Positions 1-12,500 of a DNA stretch of 64,000 bases are shown piece after piece. Numbering within the stretch: the stretch's first letter is position 1; each line of letters opens with the position of its first letter. The notes under the pieces were generated by a model. That model saw only the letters and a list, made by a program, of their open reading frames with translations, did no database searches and was not told the origin of the DNA. The stretch is taken from the NCBI GenBank assembly GCA_029721435.1, contig CM056576.1:116921166-116985165 (forward strand). Direction: 5' to 3'. The stretch comes from Gymnothorax reevesii. Lineage: Eukaryota > Chordata > Actinopteri > Anguilliformes > Muraenidae. Position numbers and translations under genes: made by a program.

Positions 1-2460
1 TGCTTAAAGTCCCTATTGTTTATGGATGGCGGGATTTGTTTTGCCAGGGTGATAACTGCCAAAATTCCTTCCCTTCCACTCATCTCAAATACACGCCATT
101 GTGTTTGTTCTAAGTTCCCAGCAGAGGTGGAAAACATTGGGGTCAGAAAGTGAGAGTGCTGCAACATCTTTCCAACACCTATGAATTTAGCCGGCTTTTT
201 TGATTAATTAGTTCTAGCTCCTTGCTGAAAAACAATGCTAATTAGGAAAACAAAATGACTGGATTACAACTGGAAAAAAATGACAGAAAAAAAATCTGAA
301 AGATTGATACTGGCTGAAACTGAAATTTTCCACCTCTGGTCAACAATAGGACATCAGCTTACTACATGGGTGCTGAATTATTTTCCAAAGAGGGAAAGTA
401 TAGGTGTAGAATTTGCATTTCAGCCAAGTGCTACATCAACTGATTGCCCAAATTAGCGGATCCTGATCTTCATTCATCCCACCCTGATAAGGAAAATTAA
501 CCCTCTAGGCGCTTGGCTGAAACAAGAACCTGTGCCCATGCTGTATTGGCGAATGTTTTTCTGATAGGATCCGACTCCTCTGCTCGACCGATTTTCCCAA
601 GCCTGGTAAACCTAAACTTCATTTTCACACACCTTCTGTGCTTTTGCCACGCCTGTGGAAAGTAACAGCATGGTCACACTGAGAAAGGTGGGATACTGAT
701 GAGCAATTTGTATACGGTCAGCCATTTTACTTGCCCTTGTGGCTCAGCAGGAATAATGGAAGGCTCCCCGAACGTGTTCAGGCAACCTTCCGTTAGTTTC
801 TCCCGTTGAAAGAAAGGCTGCATTTTCAAATGCTGCACTTCCAAGACACAGAAAAACTACTCCCAACTTTCAGAAATCTGGAGTACCTGGTCAGAGAAGG
901 CTTCTTTGGGGTCCACCAGGTCCTTCACCATATGGAATGGACTGTGCTAAAATATTTACATTGTTTCTGCCCGCAGTTTCCCAATTTCTGTTCATTTCTA
1001 CGAACAACTGCATTCGATTTTTTTTCTTGGTACGACTGCTAATTTCCTTGGCAGTAATTGATGTACAGATTGACGCATTATTTTGTTGATTAACGCAAGG
1101 ATGCGAGCACACTGCCACACTGGGATTTAAGCACAAGATCTCCAATTAATACCCTGCCTAGTCATAAAATCATAGCACTGCCATTGGTGCTGTTCAGTGT
1201 TTGAAGCCGTAACATAGAGTGATCACCCACGAACCCATCCCCTGTGTTTGACAGACTTTTGGCACCCTCATTGTAGTGGAAGTCATATTCAAATCAGTGA
1301 TTCAAAACAAAGATTGGTAAATGCATCTGAATTGCATGACTCACAATAAGGACACATAGCTTTTAGATACACTGGAACGGCGGCTAAATCATAGGATTTT
1401 ATACTTAATAAAAACAAGACATGGGTCACACATGAGAGTACATCCCTTCCCAAGCAGTGATTCAATTTCACTTTGCCATGGTTGCCTTTATTTCTTTTCA
1501 AAGATTTTTCCTTTGCATCAAAACCTATTTTGTGGTGCCTTGAGGAGTTTGCCCTTGGGGGCATTGTTTGAAGTCAGAGAGAGTAGACACGGTGCTCCTC
1601 TTTAACAGCAGGGCTCCGTTCTTTAAAATGAGAATCAGATATTAAAGCGGAACTTGGCTTATATTTATTTTAAAGCGCTACCTGGCCACAGAATAATCCA
1701 GAATACCTGAGACAGTGCAGTACACAAAAAAATCTGGAGTTTTGGTGATGTCAGCGTACACTCACTGGCTACCTCATTTCATACCCATAATAATGTGTTA
1801 GACACCCCTTTGCCCAAAGAACGGCATACATTCTTTGTAGAATGGATTCAACAAGAAGCCGGGAACATTAGAAAGATTTTAGTCAAATTTGGTGAGATTG
1901 CACTGCACTGTTTCTGCAAATTTGTTGGCTGCCCATTTATGTTGCAAATATTGCTTTCCAACACGCTCCAAAGGTTCTCCTCAGATATCTGGTGTCTGTG
2001 GCGGCCTTTGGGTTAAGCTTAACTAATTGTCGTGTTTGCGCGACCAATTTGAGATTGTATGCACCTTGTGACGTGGCACATTACCTTGACGGAAGAAGCC
2101 ATTAGAAGATGAGCGGGCTGTGGCCATGAAGGGATGCAAATGGTCAGCAACAATACTCAGGGAGGCTCAATTGGTATGAAGGGGCCCAATATGTGTGAAG
2201 AGACTCCTGCCCAGAGTAATAACAGCCTGAACAGTTGATACAAGGCAGAATGAATCTGTGATTTGGGCCACATTTCTTTGTCATTTAGAGGTTTAGTCTC
2301 AACATCAACTCAATACCTTGACCCTGTTAGCATGTTGTTATGTATTGAGTTGCTACCACACAATTAACTGATTAGATGTATGCATTACAAGCAGCTATAC
2401 AGGCTCATCTAATTTTTGACCTCTGGGAGATAAATGCAATCCCAGCTGACTGCGGGTGAA
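1..2460. other. Unique AT-rich sequence, no gene seen
   Basis: No exon-like frame, RNA gene or recognised repeat was found here. The open frames are 60-90 codons long, overlap on opposite strands and lack any motif or splice context, so they look like chance. The stretch could be intergenic or intronic. Confidence 0.5.
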
Positions 2461-2462
2461 AA

Positions 2463-2705
2463 GTGGAGACACATCCCCGACAGCAATCCATTGTGAGGCG
2501 TGCACGCCATTTTCTCTCACACACACGCACACACACACCCACAGGTTATTTAGAGTCGCATATTAGCCTGACATGCATGTCTTTGGACTGTGGGAGAAAA
2601 CCAGAGCACCCAAAGGAAACCCACACAAACACAAGACCTCCATACAGAACACATCCAGGCCAGATTTGAACCCATGACTTTCTTGCTCTGAGGCAGCAGG
2701 GCAAA
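2463..2705 (-). repeat. Common fish dispersed repeat, decayed copy
   Basis: Contains 'tttggactgtgggaga' followed by 'ggaaacccacac' and, further on, 'tttgaacccatgac' and 'ctctgaggcagcagg'. These are successive blocks of a repeat seen in very many fish genomes (header-like phrase, promoter-like box and a flanking CA run). Read on the minus strand it has the usual order. A short imperfect CA run sits at about 2514-2541. Other copies in this window lie near 12,336, 29,800 and 40,080. The superfamily is not certain from sequence alone. Confidence 0.6.
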
Positions 2706-4740
2706 AAAGAATGATAAAATGATAATTACCAGCTCAGAATACCTATTCCACTCATGATGATATTTTGAGCTTATACATTATACTGTTGAAAAAATGTTTC
2801 ATTGAGACCTCATTGATTTACTTAAACATCTATTTCGTCCAAATCAAGGTTTAGATTTCATGACACCCTAAATTGGACCAACTAAATTTCTGTATTCATT
2901 TAATTTAAAATAATTTATTTAAAATAAAGGTTTCACAATCCAAGGCCCCTAAAGATTATTGTAAATAAAGTCAGCTTCAGTTTAAACCAAGAATGAAATT
3001 CAACTTAGTCAGTTCACCCACTGAACTAGTATATTTTGTCATGAAACCACTTCTTGTTTTACTTGGGCTTTAAAATAAGAGAATACACATGCAAAATCTC
3101 CAAATTGTCAAGCACCACACAGAATAAAAATGACTGGCAGTTCAAAGGAGACAGGTTGCATACCTTCATAAACCTGGTAATGACAACTCAAAGTCCCACA
3201 ACAGATTAAATTGAGGGGTCAGAGCACAATAGCTATATGTCAATTTTAAAGGTTTTGAGAAAAAATGGATCTTCAGGTTTGCAGGTGTTCTATTACATCA
3301 GGTATTTAATATAATTTTTATATCAGTCACTCAATTGCTGCATGGTTCAGAAGTATATTGAAGGTTTCTTAGGTCTGTTACTGCAACATCATGGCCAAAA
3401 TTGCCAAAAATGGACATGTCACCTCTGTGCTCCAACGATTGTGGCACTTGATGTGACACAACACAATGGTGACAGGTTGAACTCAGGTTTGTTTGCAACG
3501 GAATATGGACAATTCTGTAATACAGTTCATGTTTATTCATCTAAACATCAATGTTTAATTCATTTAAGCTGATTTAGTAGGACATACCACAAAATGAAAA
3601 TGTGAATTCTGCTTAAAACTAAGGCAGATGGACATACAGTTATTGTGCTCTAAGACACAGCTGATTGAAAGCTGTGACGGGGAGCCAGGGGAAACTTGGG
3701 ACAGGGCAGAGCTGGGCCATCCCCTGAAATTCTAACATTTTTCAGCAAGTCAGAATTAGACAGACTTTCCCAACTGTAAACGCTGGGTGGGTGCACAACT
3801 GTGGGTGCATTGTGCAGCTGCCTGTGTTAGTGGTTACATGTTGAAGTAATAGAACGATTCTGTAAGGTGCAAATGAATGAGTCACTGTATGGTTTATGCT
3901 GTGTACTTGTGGACAAATGGGACTGTGTGTCCCATTTCTCCCCTCAGCTGTCCTACTTCTCCACGAGTTTAAACTTGATAGTATCCTGTAAAGAATTTAC
4001 ACTTCCTAAGAAATACTTATGATTTGTCAATGCTTTTCTTTATATTAAATTTGCACATCCTTAAGTTCCTGACATTCATCTGGTTGACCTTAAGGACATT
4101 GAAGCTATCTTATCATCTTCAGTCTCACAGGAAACAACTTCCCGTGCCAAAGGTGGTATTGTTTATGCAATAGACTTTGGTGGTTTGGATATTCATTAAT
4201 ATTCTCTGTCCATCCTAGATATAAAGTCCACTGAAAACAGGCCATCTGCAGAATTTGAGTTATTCAATTGAGTTTGAAAATGTTTCCAATATCAATGAAT
4301 ATATTTCCAAGACGGATGCCAATATCCAAGACTTGGTGCACATATTTTTTATTGTTTTTTCATTTTTTTGGGAAGAAACAGCACCAGATGTAGAGTGTCC
4401 CATTTCACCCCATGGTATCCCCTTACCTCTCCATATCCACTGTCTCATATCTCCTCAAGGTGTCGGGCAATTCCATGGTAACTCCATTTTAAAGCTAATA
4501 TCAATTTTAAATCAGCTGTCATGTCATTGTCAGTCACCTGTGACAAGTGTTTTTCTGTACATGGGTAGATCACACCCATATACATACACCAGTGGGAAAG
4601 AAAAGTGCTGCCCCTTGAAATGTGGGAACTTGAGGCACTAACAGCTTGGTAACTTATGTTACGCTAAAAGGACACACAAAAACATCACTTCATTTCAATT
4701 CAAAAGATAGAACTGATACAAAACTGAAAATCATATGATC
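2706..4740. other. Unique sequence, nothing recognised
   Basis: AT-rich sequence without a recognisable gene or complete repeat. A 128-codon frame at 4255-4641 has low-complexity composition and no motif, and I do not consider it coding. Phrases such as 'gtgtcccatttc' recur near 3927 and 4397 and hint at an old unidentified repeat. Confidence 0.4.
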
Positions 4741-4741
4741 G

Positions 4742-5357
4742 TGTTATGGCCCCAATTTGTTATTACATTTACAACACTACAGCAACAGCAAGGGATGACA
4801 GACACAGTTTTTAAAACTTATACACATTTAATTAACAAAGACAACAACTAACAATAATGACTAATCTAATATCTACAACTAATGACCAAGACTGATTTCC
4901 AAAAAACAGAAAATATTTACAGTCCCTCTTGTAGGTTGCTTGGTGATGTCCTGGGTGAGGGAAAAACTCTAACACAGGCAAAAATCCACTAAAAACTTCA
5001 CAGGTCTTGAACAGAATGACAGGTCTGGTCACATGTATCCTTCTCCTTGCAATTTCTCCTACTACTTTACTGTCTCAATTCTCTTCCTTATATACTCTTT
5101 TGCAGACCCCACCCACATTTAGACCTCTTTTTTTAATTTTCGGGGACTTGCCCCAGACATGCCCAGGACATGTCTAAACCTAGCTCCAGTCTGGGCCTAA
5201 TAAAAGAAAGGTAAATACTGCCATCTAGTGGCCTCTATTCACATCACAATCGTTAACCAACACTCTGAAGGTTCTTTTGCAAGTAATAGAATTACTCTGA
5301 AATAACTATCCATGGAGTGGGTAACTCATGTTACTGTAAGGTCAGCTCTTAATAACA
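4742..5357 (-). mobile_element. LTR-like segment (solo LTR candidate)
   Basis: Read on the minus strand it begins TGTTATTAAG and ends GGCCATAACA, so the ends form a TGTTAT/ATAACA inverted repeat of the kind that bounds retroviral-type LTRs. A TATA-like box (TATATAAGG) lies at 5086-5096 and a weak AATTAAA poly(A)-like signal at about 4828-4834, in the right order. The flanks (gatcg and cccaa) do not match, so no target duplication supports the call. An interelement recombinant or a false match is possible. There are no internal coding sequences. Confidence 0.4.
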
Positions 5358-6315
5358 CCCAAATAATAGGGCCAGTGCTGCTCAGACACACTTTGTTTTT
5401 AGGTACCTACATAAAGGTTACACCCACTGCAGAGGAAGATTTAACTCACAGAGATGTGGGCTGGAGATTAAAAATGCCTTGTTTTTGGTAACTCACGTTA
5501 CATTCAATTTTGCTAAGTTTGTGGCCCATTATGCCCAAAATGATTAAGGATCAATGAAATGGACTTCATATCTAGAAAGAGCTTGCCTTGAACTATCTAA
5601 ATATGTTGAGTTTGTAGACGATGGACAAGGCTCTCTCACAATTACAGCAAATTTTGTGCCTCCAAGATGCTGAAAACATGAATGTAAAAATGTTTGGTCC
5701 TTGTAACATACAAATGAAACCAAGAAAGCAGCATCAGTTTCTGAGTCTCTGATATCCTAGTTTTGCCTTGAATGTATCTAAAATGCAGTAAAACCAATTT
5801 GAATTTTCTTGTCCTGTGTCCACATTCTCATCGAATTACCCTGTCCCATCTCTACCCATTTTCATGTGGAATTTAAAATAGCCAGCAGGGCAAAAATTAG
5901 TTATCTCACTGAAAATGAAGATGGTTAACATTAGGAATCAATCATTCTTTAAAATATCTGCTCTGGATAAGTGAAAATATGCAAGACCAGGTGGTAAGGA
6001 GACCTGAATTGACTCTACCAGAAATTTCCCAGTCCTATCCCCTGCCTACCCAATCACTGAGTATTGTCAGGGAATTAATTAAAAATGTCCAAAGAATGGA
6101 ACATAATAAAACCTGACAGGCAGAGGACACAAATGCATTGTCTGCCCCAAAATAGGATTGAAGACGGTGGGGAAAGTCAAAATTATTTCCAAAAATCACT
6201 AAAAGATTTTAGACCTTGGTGGCGTCTTGGGGCCACCAGTTTTAAAAAAGCACCATCAGACACCACCTCTGCAACTACAGGCCTTTTAGAAGGATTGAAA
6301 AAATAAAAATCTGGA
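5358..6315. other. Unique sequence, nothing recognised
   Basis: AT-rich sequence without a supported gene. It holds one of three copies of a GTAAC-NNNN-GTTAC palindrome (5489-5502). Confidence 0.4.
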
Positions 6316-6319
6316 TACG

Positions 6320-6880
6320 AGGATGGAGGGGCGAGGGATAGGATGCTTTGGGGGCCTCTCGCAGTTCCCATGATGTGGGGCGGGCGTGGGTGTGGCTGTT
6401 GTGGCGCTGTCTTGTGGCATGCCAGTGGGGTCCCTCTTGGCCAGCATTGTCACGTGGCGGGGGCCGGATCGCCTGCTGGAGGCGGTTTACTCATGGCGCT
6501 GCTGGGGGTGTGCGGTTTCTCGGTCCTTCCAGTGGGGTACCTCCGGCCAGTGGGGCGGGGGTTGTCCGGGAGTGGCGGGGGTTGGCGGCAGGCCTTTGGC
6601 GGGCGCGCTATTCCTAGCTGGGTTTGATCCCTGGGGGTTGGGTGGTTCAGGTGGCGTGATGGGGAGATGGCACTTCGGGGGTGGGGGGGTGGGTATGTTC
6701 CGTCGGGGGTGGCGGCTCTGCTCGTTCGTGTGGAGCGGGCACGCGAACAACAGTTACAGGCCTGCCTGTTTATGTGTCTTTGTGTTGTCTCTTGTCTGTT
6801 ACGTGTCCCTCATTGTGTAAGTGTCAAATGTCTTGTTCCTTTTCTTTTTCCTCCTCTCACAAGTAGTTTTTAACTGCAAC
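6320..6880 (+). repeat. G-rich block, possible LINE 3' region
   Basis: About 430 bases (6320-6750) are strongly G-rich on the plus strand and contrast sharply with the AT-rich surroundings. They are followed by a T/C-rich stretch and then by a CA microsatellite. The G over C skew and the trailing simple repeat resemble the 3' untranslated region of an L1/Tx1-type LINE, but no reverse transcriptase is present. The run at 6677-6693 fits a G-quadruplex pattern. Overlapping frames in several phases here are a by-product of base composition. A small CpG island is a less likely alternative. Confidence 0.35.
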
Positions 6881-6884
6881 CCCC

Positions 6885-6924
6885 CATCACACTCACAGAC
6901 ACACACACATGCACTCATACACGT

Positions 6925-6962
<38 letters not shown>

Positions 6963-6965
6963 ACG
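6885..6965. repeat. CA microsatellite
   Basis: Imperfect (CA)n tract, longest pure part at about 6925-6955, following the G-rich block. Confidence 0.9.
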
Positions 6966-7361
6966 CAATAGTCCAGCCTCTATCACCCCTCAATCACTGA
7001 TGGATAACAGTAATTTGATGTGAGTTGTCTCCTTGTTTGTTGTTGTAAATTCACATTAAAAATAAAGTTGTCCTCCAGAGAGGGTGGATGGTGGCGGGTC
7101 CAAAAAAAAAAGAGGAATTGCAAAAAAAAGGCCTTTTCTGCCCAAAGGCACAGAATTAAGAGCTTGCAATTTGTCAAAGGTAATTAAAATTATGGGTGGC
7201 TCTACTGTGTCTTAAATTTTGTTTTGATCTCTATAATGTTATTTCTTTTTTAATAGTATTTTAAGAGCATTTCCAGTCTGGGTGCCGATAATTCTAGAGG
7301 CAACTGTCTCTTGCCATCTAGACATCGTATTTTTTGGGGATGCAGCTGATTATTTCAGCCA

Positions 7362-7500
7362 CATTCAGCATATGCAACAGCATAGCTTCTTAATGAACGA
7401 GTGTGGGTGCTAGACTGGGCTGACTGCAGTCCAGACCTGTCTCCCATTGAAAAAGTGCAAGGCATAATGAAGTTAAATAAATGACAGCAGACTCCGGACT
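7362..7500 (+). pseudogene. Tc1-like transposase fragment
   Basis: A short, diverged scrap that aligns by eye with the two larger Tc1 copies at about 15,550-15,665 and 20,840-20,955. Shared words include 'gcaacagcatagcttct', 'gactgcagtccagacctgtc' and 'attga(a/g)aa...gcataat', the part of the transposase around the second catalytic aspartate and the third acidic residue. Frames are broken. No terminal repeats remain. Confidence 0.6.
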
Positions 7501-7549
7501 GCTAAGCAAGCAAGCAAAACTTCAAAAAATCATATCACTTTTAAAACGG

Positions 7550-8198
7550 TGTTACGGCTGATGCCGAGTGAGTGTTTGAGTGTGTCTGCGTGGGTGCATG
7601 CGTGCGTGCGTGCCCGTGACCGTCTCCCCTTAGATTGCCAGGTGGAGGTGGAGGATTGGGGCGACTGCTTATGGGAGTGTTCGGTTGTCTTCCAATCAGC
7701 AACCGACAAGAAAATGGCAACTCCTTTAAAAGGCTGGAGAGAGCGTCATTCGGGGGCGGCTGTTTCCTGAAGTGGACTGTCGCCCAAACTTCGTCTGGCT
7801 CGGCTTGCTAAACTTAGAAATTCCTGTTTTTGAATATGTTGTTCTTGTCTGACTCGGCTTGCTAAAACTTAGAAATTCCTGTTTTTGAATATGTTGTTCC
7901 TGTCTGACTCGGCTTGCTAAAACTTAGAAATTGCTGCTTTTGGATATGTTGTTCGTGTCTGACTCGGCCCTATAAAACTTAGAAACTGTTGTTCCCGATT
8001 GTATTATTCCCGTATATTCAGATCTAAACTGTACTTTGCGAATAGTTCGGTGTGGCTTTATTTAGTGTCAACGATTTTGGAACGGTCACGCATCTGTATG
8101 TTTAAATCCTTTTTATTTTATTAAAAACCTCTGTAAAACCTTAACATCTGGTTTTATGTTACCTCCTTTTAACCCCTTTAAGAGCTGTGGACGTAACA
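7550..8198 (+). mobile_element. Solo LTR with 5-bp target duplication
   Basis: The element starts TGTTACGG and ends ACGTAACA, giving a 7-bp TGTTACG/CGTAACA terminal inverted repeat. It is flanked on both sides by aacgg (7545-7549 and 8199-8203), the 5-bp duplication made by retroviral-type integrases. Four head-to-tail repeats of about 55 bp occupy 7793-8012, as expected of enhancer repeats in U3. The last unit contains TATAAAA (7971-7977), and T/A-rich poly(A)-like sequence follows near 8108-8125. No gag-pol remains, so the internal part was probably lost by LTR-LTR recombination. A Ty3/Gypsy origin is likely but not shown. Confidence 0.85.
7793..8012 (+). repeat. Tandem repeat inside solo LTR, 4 x ~55 bp
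   Basis: Units begin at about 7793, 7847, 7902 and 7957 with gtctg(g/a)ctcgg. The first three are nearly identical and the fourth is diverged and carries the TATA box. Likely U3 enhancer or promoter repeats. Confidence 0.9.
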
Positions 8199-8203
8199 AA
8201 CGG

Positions 8204-9885
8204 CAACAATTATTGTTCTCTGTTCCCAAACAACTGAGCGTTTTTAAAAAGAGGGGCAAAGTTACACGGTAGAAAACATGCCCCCATCACATGCCCCAAA
8301 CTTTTTTTTGGTGTTGGAGTTGTCGTATATTAAGCTTCTCCCTACTCAGAAACATATTTATCTCATGTATCTTTGCCATGTGAGTCTCCCGAGGAAACAG
8401 CAGTTCTGACCTACATTCATGTGTATTTATTGGCAAAATCCTGCTTAATAATGCATGCAAGTCTGTCATGCTGACTGTGTTGAAGTGAGACATGGATCAG
8501 CTGAAATGGTGTCAGTGGTTTCACCCACCTAAACTGTGCTGACCGATTAATGCTCTTGCTGCACGTGACCACGAAAAGCACCATGCTGTGCTTGCCAGCA
8601 GCAAACCTGCATTGACTGCTCCAATCACTTTGCTTGACAGCTCTCTGCATCTGTCACAAGATGTTTTGATCTGCTGTCAACTGTTGGTCTTCAACAGGAG
8701 GTAGAAGGCGGAACATTTTTTGAAAGAAGCCATTTTACTAACCAATTTCATCCTACGCAGATAAAGGAAAGAAAATAGAAAATTAAATTGATTTCAAATG
8801 AAATAGGTTGCCATCATGGTAATGATGCCATCATGAAAATCCTTAGTTTTGCTTTCCTGGTCTTAAACCAAATTCATTTAACTTTTGCAAGAATACGGCA
8901 CAAATATATTATAAAAAATTGACTTTTAGAGTTTTATTCAATATTTTCAAATGTGGACCTTTAATTTTATGGTTTGAAATCACTCTATGCTAGAAAAACA
9001 AAAACAAAAACTGGCAATTCAAAATTTGTTATTTCACTTTTGTCAACATGTTTTTATCTCACATATTCAGGCTAAACAGGCCCATTTTGATGAACATAAT
9101 GCAACCTTTTAAGGTCTTGTCAGATTTTGACTTTTGTATTTTCAGGCCTCTACCTCCCCTTACAGAAGCCCCCTTCCTAAATTTGGGACTGTAGCATCTT
9201 CAGTGCTTTATATAAAATATATGACAAGCTGATTTGGTGCCTCACAAGAATGTAATTTAGGATATATAAGTAAGTACTAATCGAACAGTGAGTAAAAATT
9301 CAAAAGTCTTGTGCTTATTTCATCACTAAAAATAGTTGTAATAGTTCACTTAAAAACAAATAACATAGGTGCAAACATTGTGTGTACATACATTGCTTAT
9401 ACTTATGCAAATCATAATCTTCACTTGTCTAGATAAAAGAGGATACGCAGTTTTGAACACATATGCAAATATGGTGTTTTTATCAAACAATCTATGCTAG
9501 CATCTCTCCTATGCATCTGCGCTTTCAATTTCTGCATCTTCAACTGTACTAGTTTGTCCTTAAAACATTATAAACCCTCTTGCCGCTGCCTAAAAAATGG
9601 TGGCTTAGGAGTTAGGTTTAGTCAGTGAAGCAGTCAGTCATCACAGGCTCCGAAGACGTAGATCCATAAGCAAGATTGCAGAGTCACTTTGGACCTGTGC
9701 AGTTGTCAGGAAAGAGTCAACCATGAGCTGGCACATTTTGTATTGTCCTAAAAAAAAAGACCACTTTCTGTTCTTACATGACCAAAAAAAAAAGACATAC
9801 TGTGATTGTTTGTGTGTGTGCTCTTGTACATAAACCAAAGTTATAACCAGAAAATACTTTTTCCTTTGGCATGGAAACATTATTG
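8204..9885. other. Unique sequence, nothing recognised
   Basis: AT-rich sequence with no supported gene, RNA or repeat. Confidence 0.4.
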
Positions 9886-9887
9886 GC

Positions 9888-10165
9888 TAGTGAGGACATT
9901 TTCACCTTCCTATCCTCACAACTACTGCAGCCAACTGTGACTTATTAGTTAAGGTTAGGGGTAAGGATAGAATTGGGGATATCTTAAGGTTAGGGTAAAA
10001 GTTTGGATTAGGTATCCATTGTATATTTGTAAGATTGAATGGAAGTCAATGTAATGTCCCCACAAAGATAGAAGTACAAGTCTGTGAGTCTGTGTGTGTG
10101 TGCGCACGCGCGCTCGCATGTGTATGTGAGTGTATGTGTGTCAGTGAGAGTGTGTGCACACATGT
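9888..10165. repeat. GTTAGG-type dispersed repeat with GT microsatellite
   Basis: Starts 'gtgaggacattttcacc', contains 'ttaaggttaggg' phrases and 'taggtatccattgtat', ends 'ccacaaagatagaagtac' and then a (GT)n tract at about 10,088-10,160. This order is characteristic of a microsatellite-linked repeat common in fish. The TTAGGG-like phrases are degenerate, so it is not an interstitial telomere. Confidence 0.65.
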
Positions 10166-10169
10166 TTGC

Positions 10170-12330
10170 GCATTTATGATTAAACAGTCTGTTTCTTAGT
10201 GTATCTTACATGCCTGCCCATCTGCATACATTGCATATGCAGGAAATAGGGGGAGTTGAGCAGTTGTTTGGCCTGTTTCCATCCCCCCTGTCCTTGCCAC
10301 CAGCGAGTCCATTTTAGTTTGAAGCCATGGAAAAGTGAATAACACAGGAAACTACTCTCACAAACGACTTCACTTCCTGAAGGTCACGATGATTGGGCCA
10401 CAACAACAGGACGCCATGGAGTGCATTGTTCTGCTTTAGTCACTGTTGAGACAACGCATATTTCTGCACGTTCCTCATCTCCCCCAGCTTCCCCTGCATG
10501 GATAATCAAGTGCTTTTCTCCCAGTAAATAAACAAAATAAAAAAATAAATAAATGCAAGCCAATTCCTTTATTAAAATAACTTGGATAAAAATCGATTTT
10601 TTTTTTTGAGAGTGGACCATAATTATCTACCAATACAACTTTTAAATAAACCCATAGTTTGTTGGTAACTTCAATTTTCAGCTGTATTTTGCAACAGGCA
10701 ACACTCCATCTCTTGGCAGAGATATCCGGGATAGCGTTTTTCCTGACTGGAATGCAAAGACCTGTTTTTTCCCCCATCTTTGAAGTGCCTCTTTTTTTAT
10801 TTAAAGCTGCTCAAAGTCTGACTGATTTAATCCATCATTCAGGACCTGAGCCAAGAGACGTTAAAATTGTCCACTAGGTGGGAGCAGAGACAAAGTGGGA
10901 TGTGGTATTCTGCCCCGCGTGTTTCACCTACACCTCTAAACTTTGTGTGACCCCCCACTTTGCTCAGCGAGATCCGCTCTTTAAATGCCAGTTAAATTAG
11001 CATGAAGCTTCAACTGCCGCTCCACCTCTCCAGAATTCGGACCGTCAGGAATCTATGCAACTATTTATGAGCTATCCTTCACTAGAAGTAAACTCGCGTG
11101 CTCCTATTTATGCTGTATAGCAAGTGTGAGGTATGCTATTGATTGGAAAAGAGGCACGTAGCTGCAAGAAACTGCACTTAAATGCATAATTTCACACCTT
11201 TTCATCAGGCATGAAATCAATGTCACTGATGCACTCCAACCCTTCCCTACATATTGGAATTCTGATTTGTCACTGCCTTTGTGCCTACTTTTCCCAGCGA
11301 TTATTTGGACCAGGGCTATGCAATGTTTTTAGGAGCTTAAGTCATGACATCAAGAAAGCATTCCGGTATGGATGCACTTAAATCAAACAGATACATGACT
11401 TAAACTGAGCAAAGAACAGCACAGTTTAAAGACAAAGCATTTCAAGCGTGAATCTGATGCCTGGGTGGAAGTTGCAAAAACAAATATGACAGCTTATACT
11501 GTTTAGCTTGTCTTGTATTTGGCTTTTCTTGTTTGGTATTTTACACACCTGCTCAAGCCTGATAGTGACGTTCATACAAGATCACAGGTATGAAACATTT
11601 TGGAGGTCAGATTGTTTACACTGTCTCACTTCATCTAGCATTGCAAAGACATTGTTGGACCATTCTGGGAAGGTCATGCCAAATAAGGTGATTGAATTCA
11701 GGCCCCGCATACGGTGTGCCTTGTTTGGGGCATGGTAGGGTCCAGTACAGTTTGCCAAAACAAATAGTCTTCGCACTGGAGACTGAAGCTTCTTCCTTAT
11801 TTACATCTCTGCATTTGTGACATCAGCTGCTTCAATAGACTGAAACCAGTCCCTTATCAGAATTTACTGTATTCCAGACCACATGTAAAATTGAAGCGAA
11901 CAATACTTATTGAATTAAATAAGTATGGGAATTTATACTGATGAAGGACGGAATAGAGTCGAGTAGATGGAGGCCAGTGTATGATAACGAGAAGCCCCAG
12001 GCGATGAGACTCAGGGTGGGGGTCATGTCTCTTTTTTGAGTCATAAAAGCTTTTCAAGTCCACTGGGGTCCCAATAGAGTGATAGGGTGAGAGATCAATG
12101 GAAGGGAACGGGAGGTAGGGATGTCGAGAGAGACAGACGAGGATTGTAGAATGAAGGCGGTATAAAGAGGCTGGTTGGTTAGGACATAAGTGAAAGAAGT
12201 GCGATTTTAGGCGTGGTCTGGTTCACTAACCTACAATTAGAACTCCATTTATTATTTTCCTTCTCTGGGTTGTAACTTTAGCATCTCAAAACAATTTATT
12301 TTCCTTACTTTTATAAGTTACAAAATCTGC
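10170..12330. other. Unique sequence, nothing recognised
   Basis: AT-rich sequence with no supported gene. The part around 10,970-11,130 is less AT-rich and more complex and could be a conserved non-coding element, but nothing direct shows this. Confidence 0.35.
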
Positions 12331-12335
12331 TCAGA

Positions 12336-12500
12336 ATGGATGGTAAGGTAGCATGGTGGGAAGATGTGTTGCCTCACAGCAAGAAGATTTTGGATATGAA
12401 TCCAGCCAGGGCCCTTTCTGTAAGGAGTTACCAAGTACTCTCCCATGTTTGTGTAAGTTCATTCCAGTTTCCTCCTACAGTCCAAACACATGTCTATCAG
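12336..12500 (+). repeat. Common fish dispersed repeat, copy 2
   Basis: Carries 'tgttgcctcacagcaagaag', 'cagtttcctcctacagtcc' and 'aaacacatgt' in the same order as the minus-strand copy at 2.5 kb, in the opposite orientation. It abuts the left end of the Tc1 element at 12,503. Confidence 0.65.

Noticed and set aside
6343..6820. Overlapping frames of 89-144 codons in several phases
   Set aside because: They arise from the G-rich composition, which lacks T/A stop codons; no motif, and frames on both strands overlap.
7893..7977. LTR tandem repeats as a minisatellite unrelated to an LTR
   Set aside because: The repeats lie inside TG...CA ends with a matching 5-bp duplication, so the LTR explanation covers them.
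9940..10020. Interstitial telomere repeat (TTAGGG-like words)
   Set aside because: The words are degenerate and embedded in a known type of microsatellite-linked dispersed repeat; no tandem TTAGGG array.
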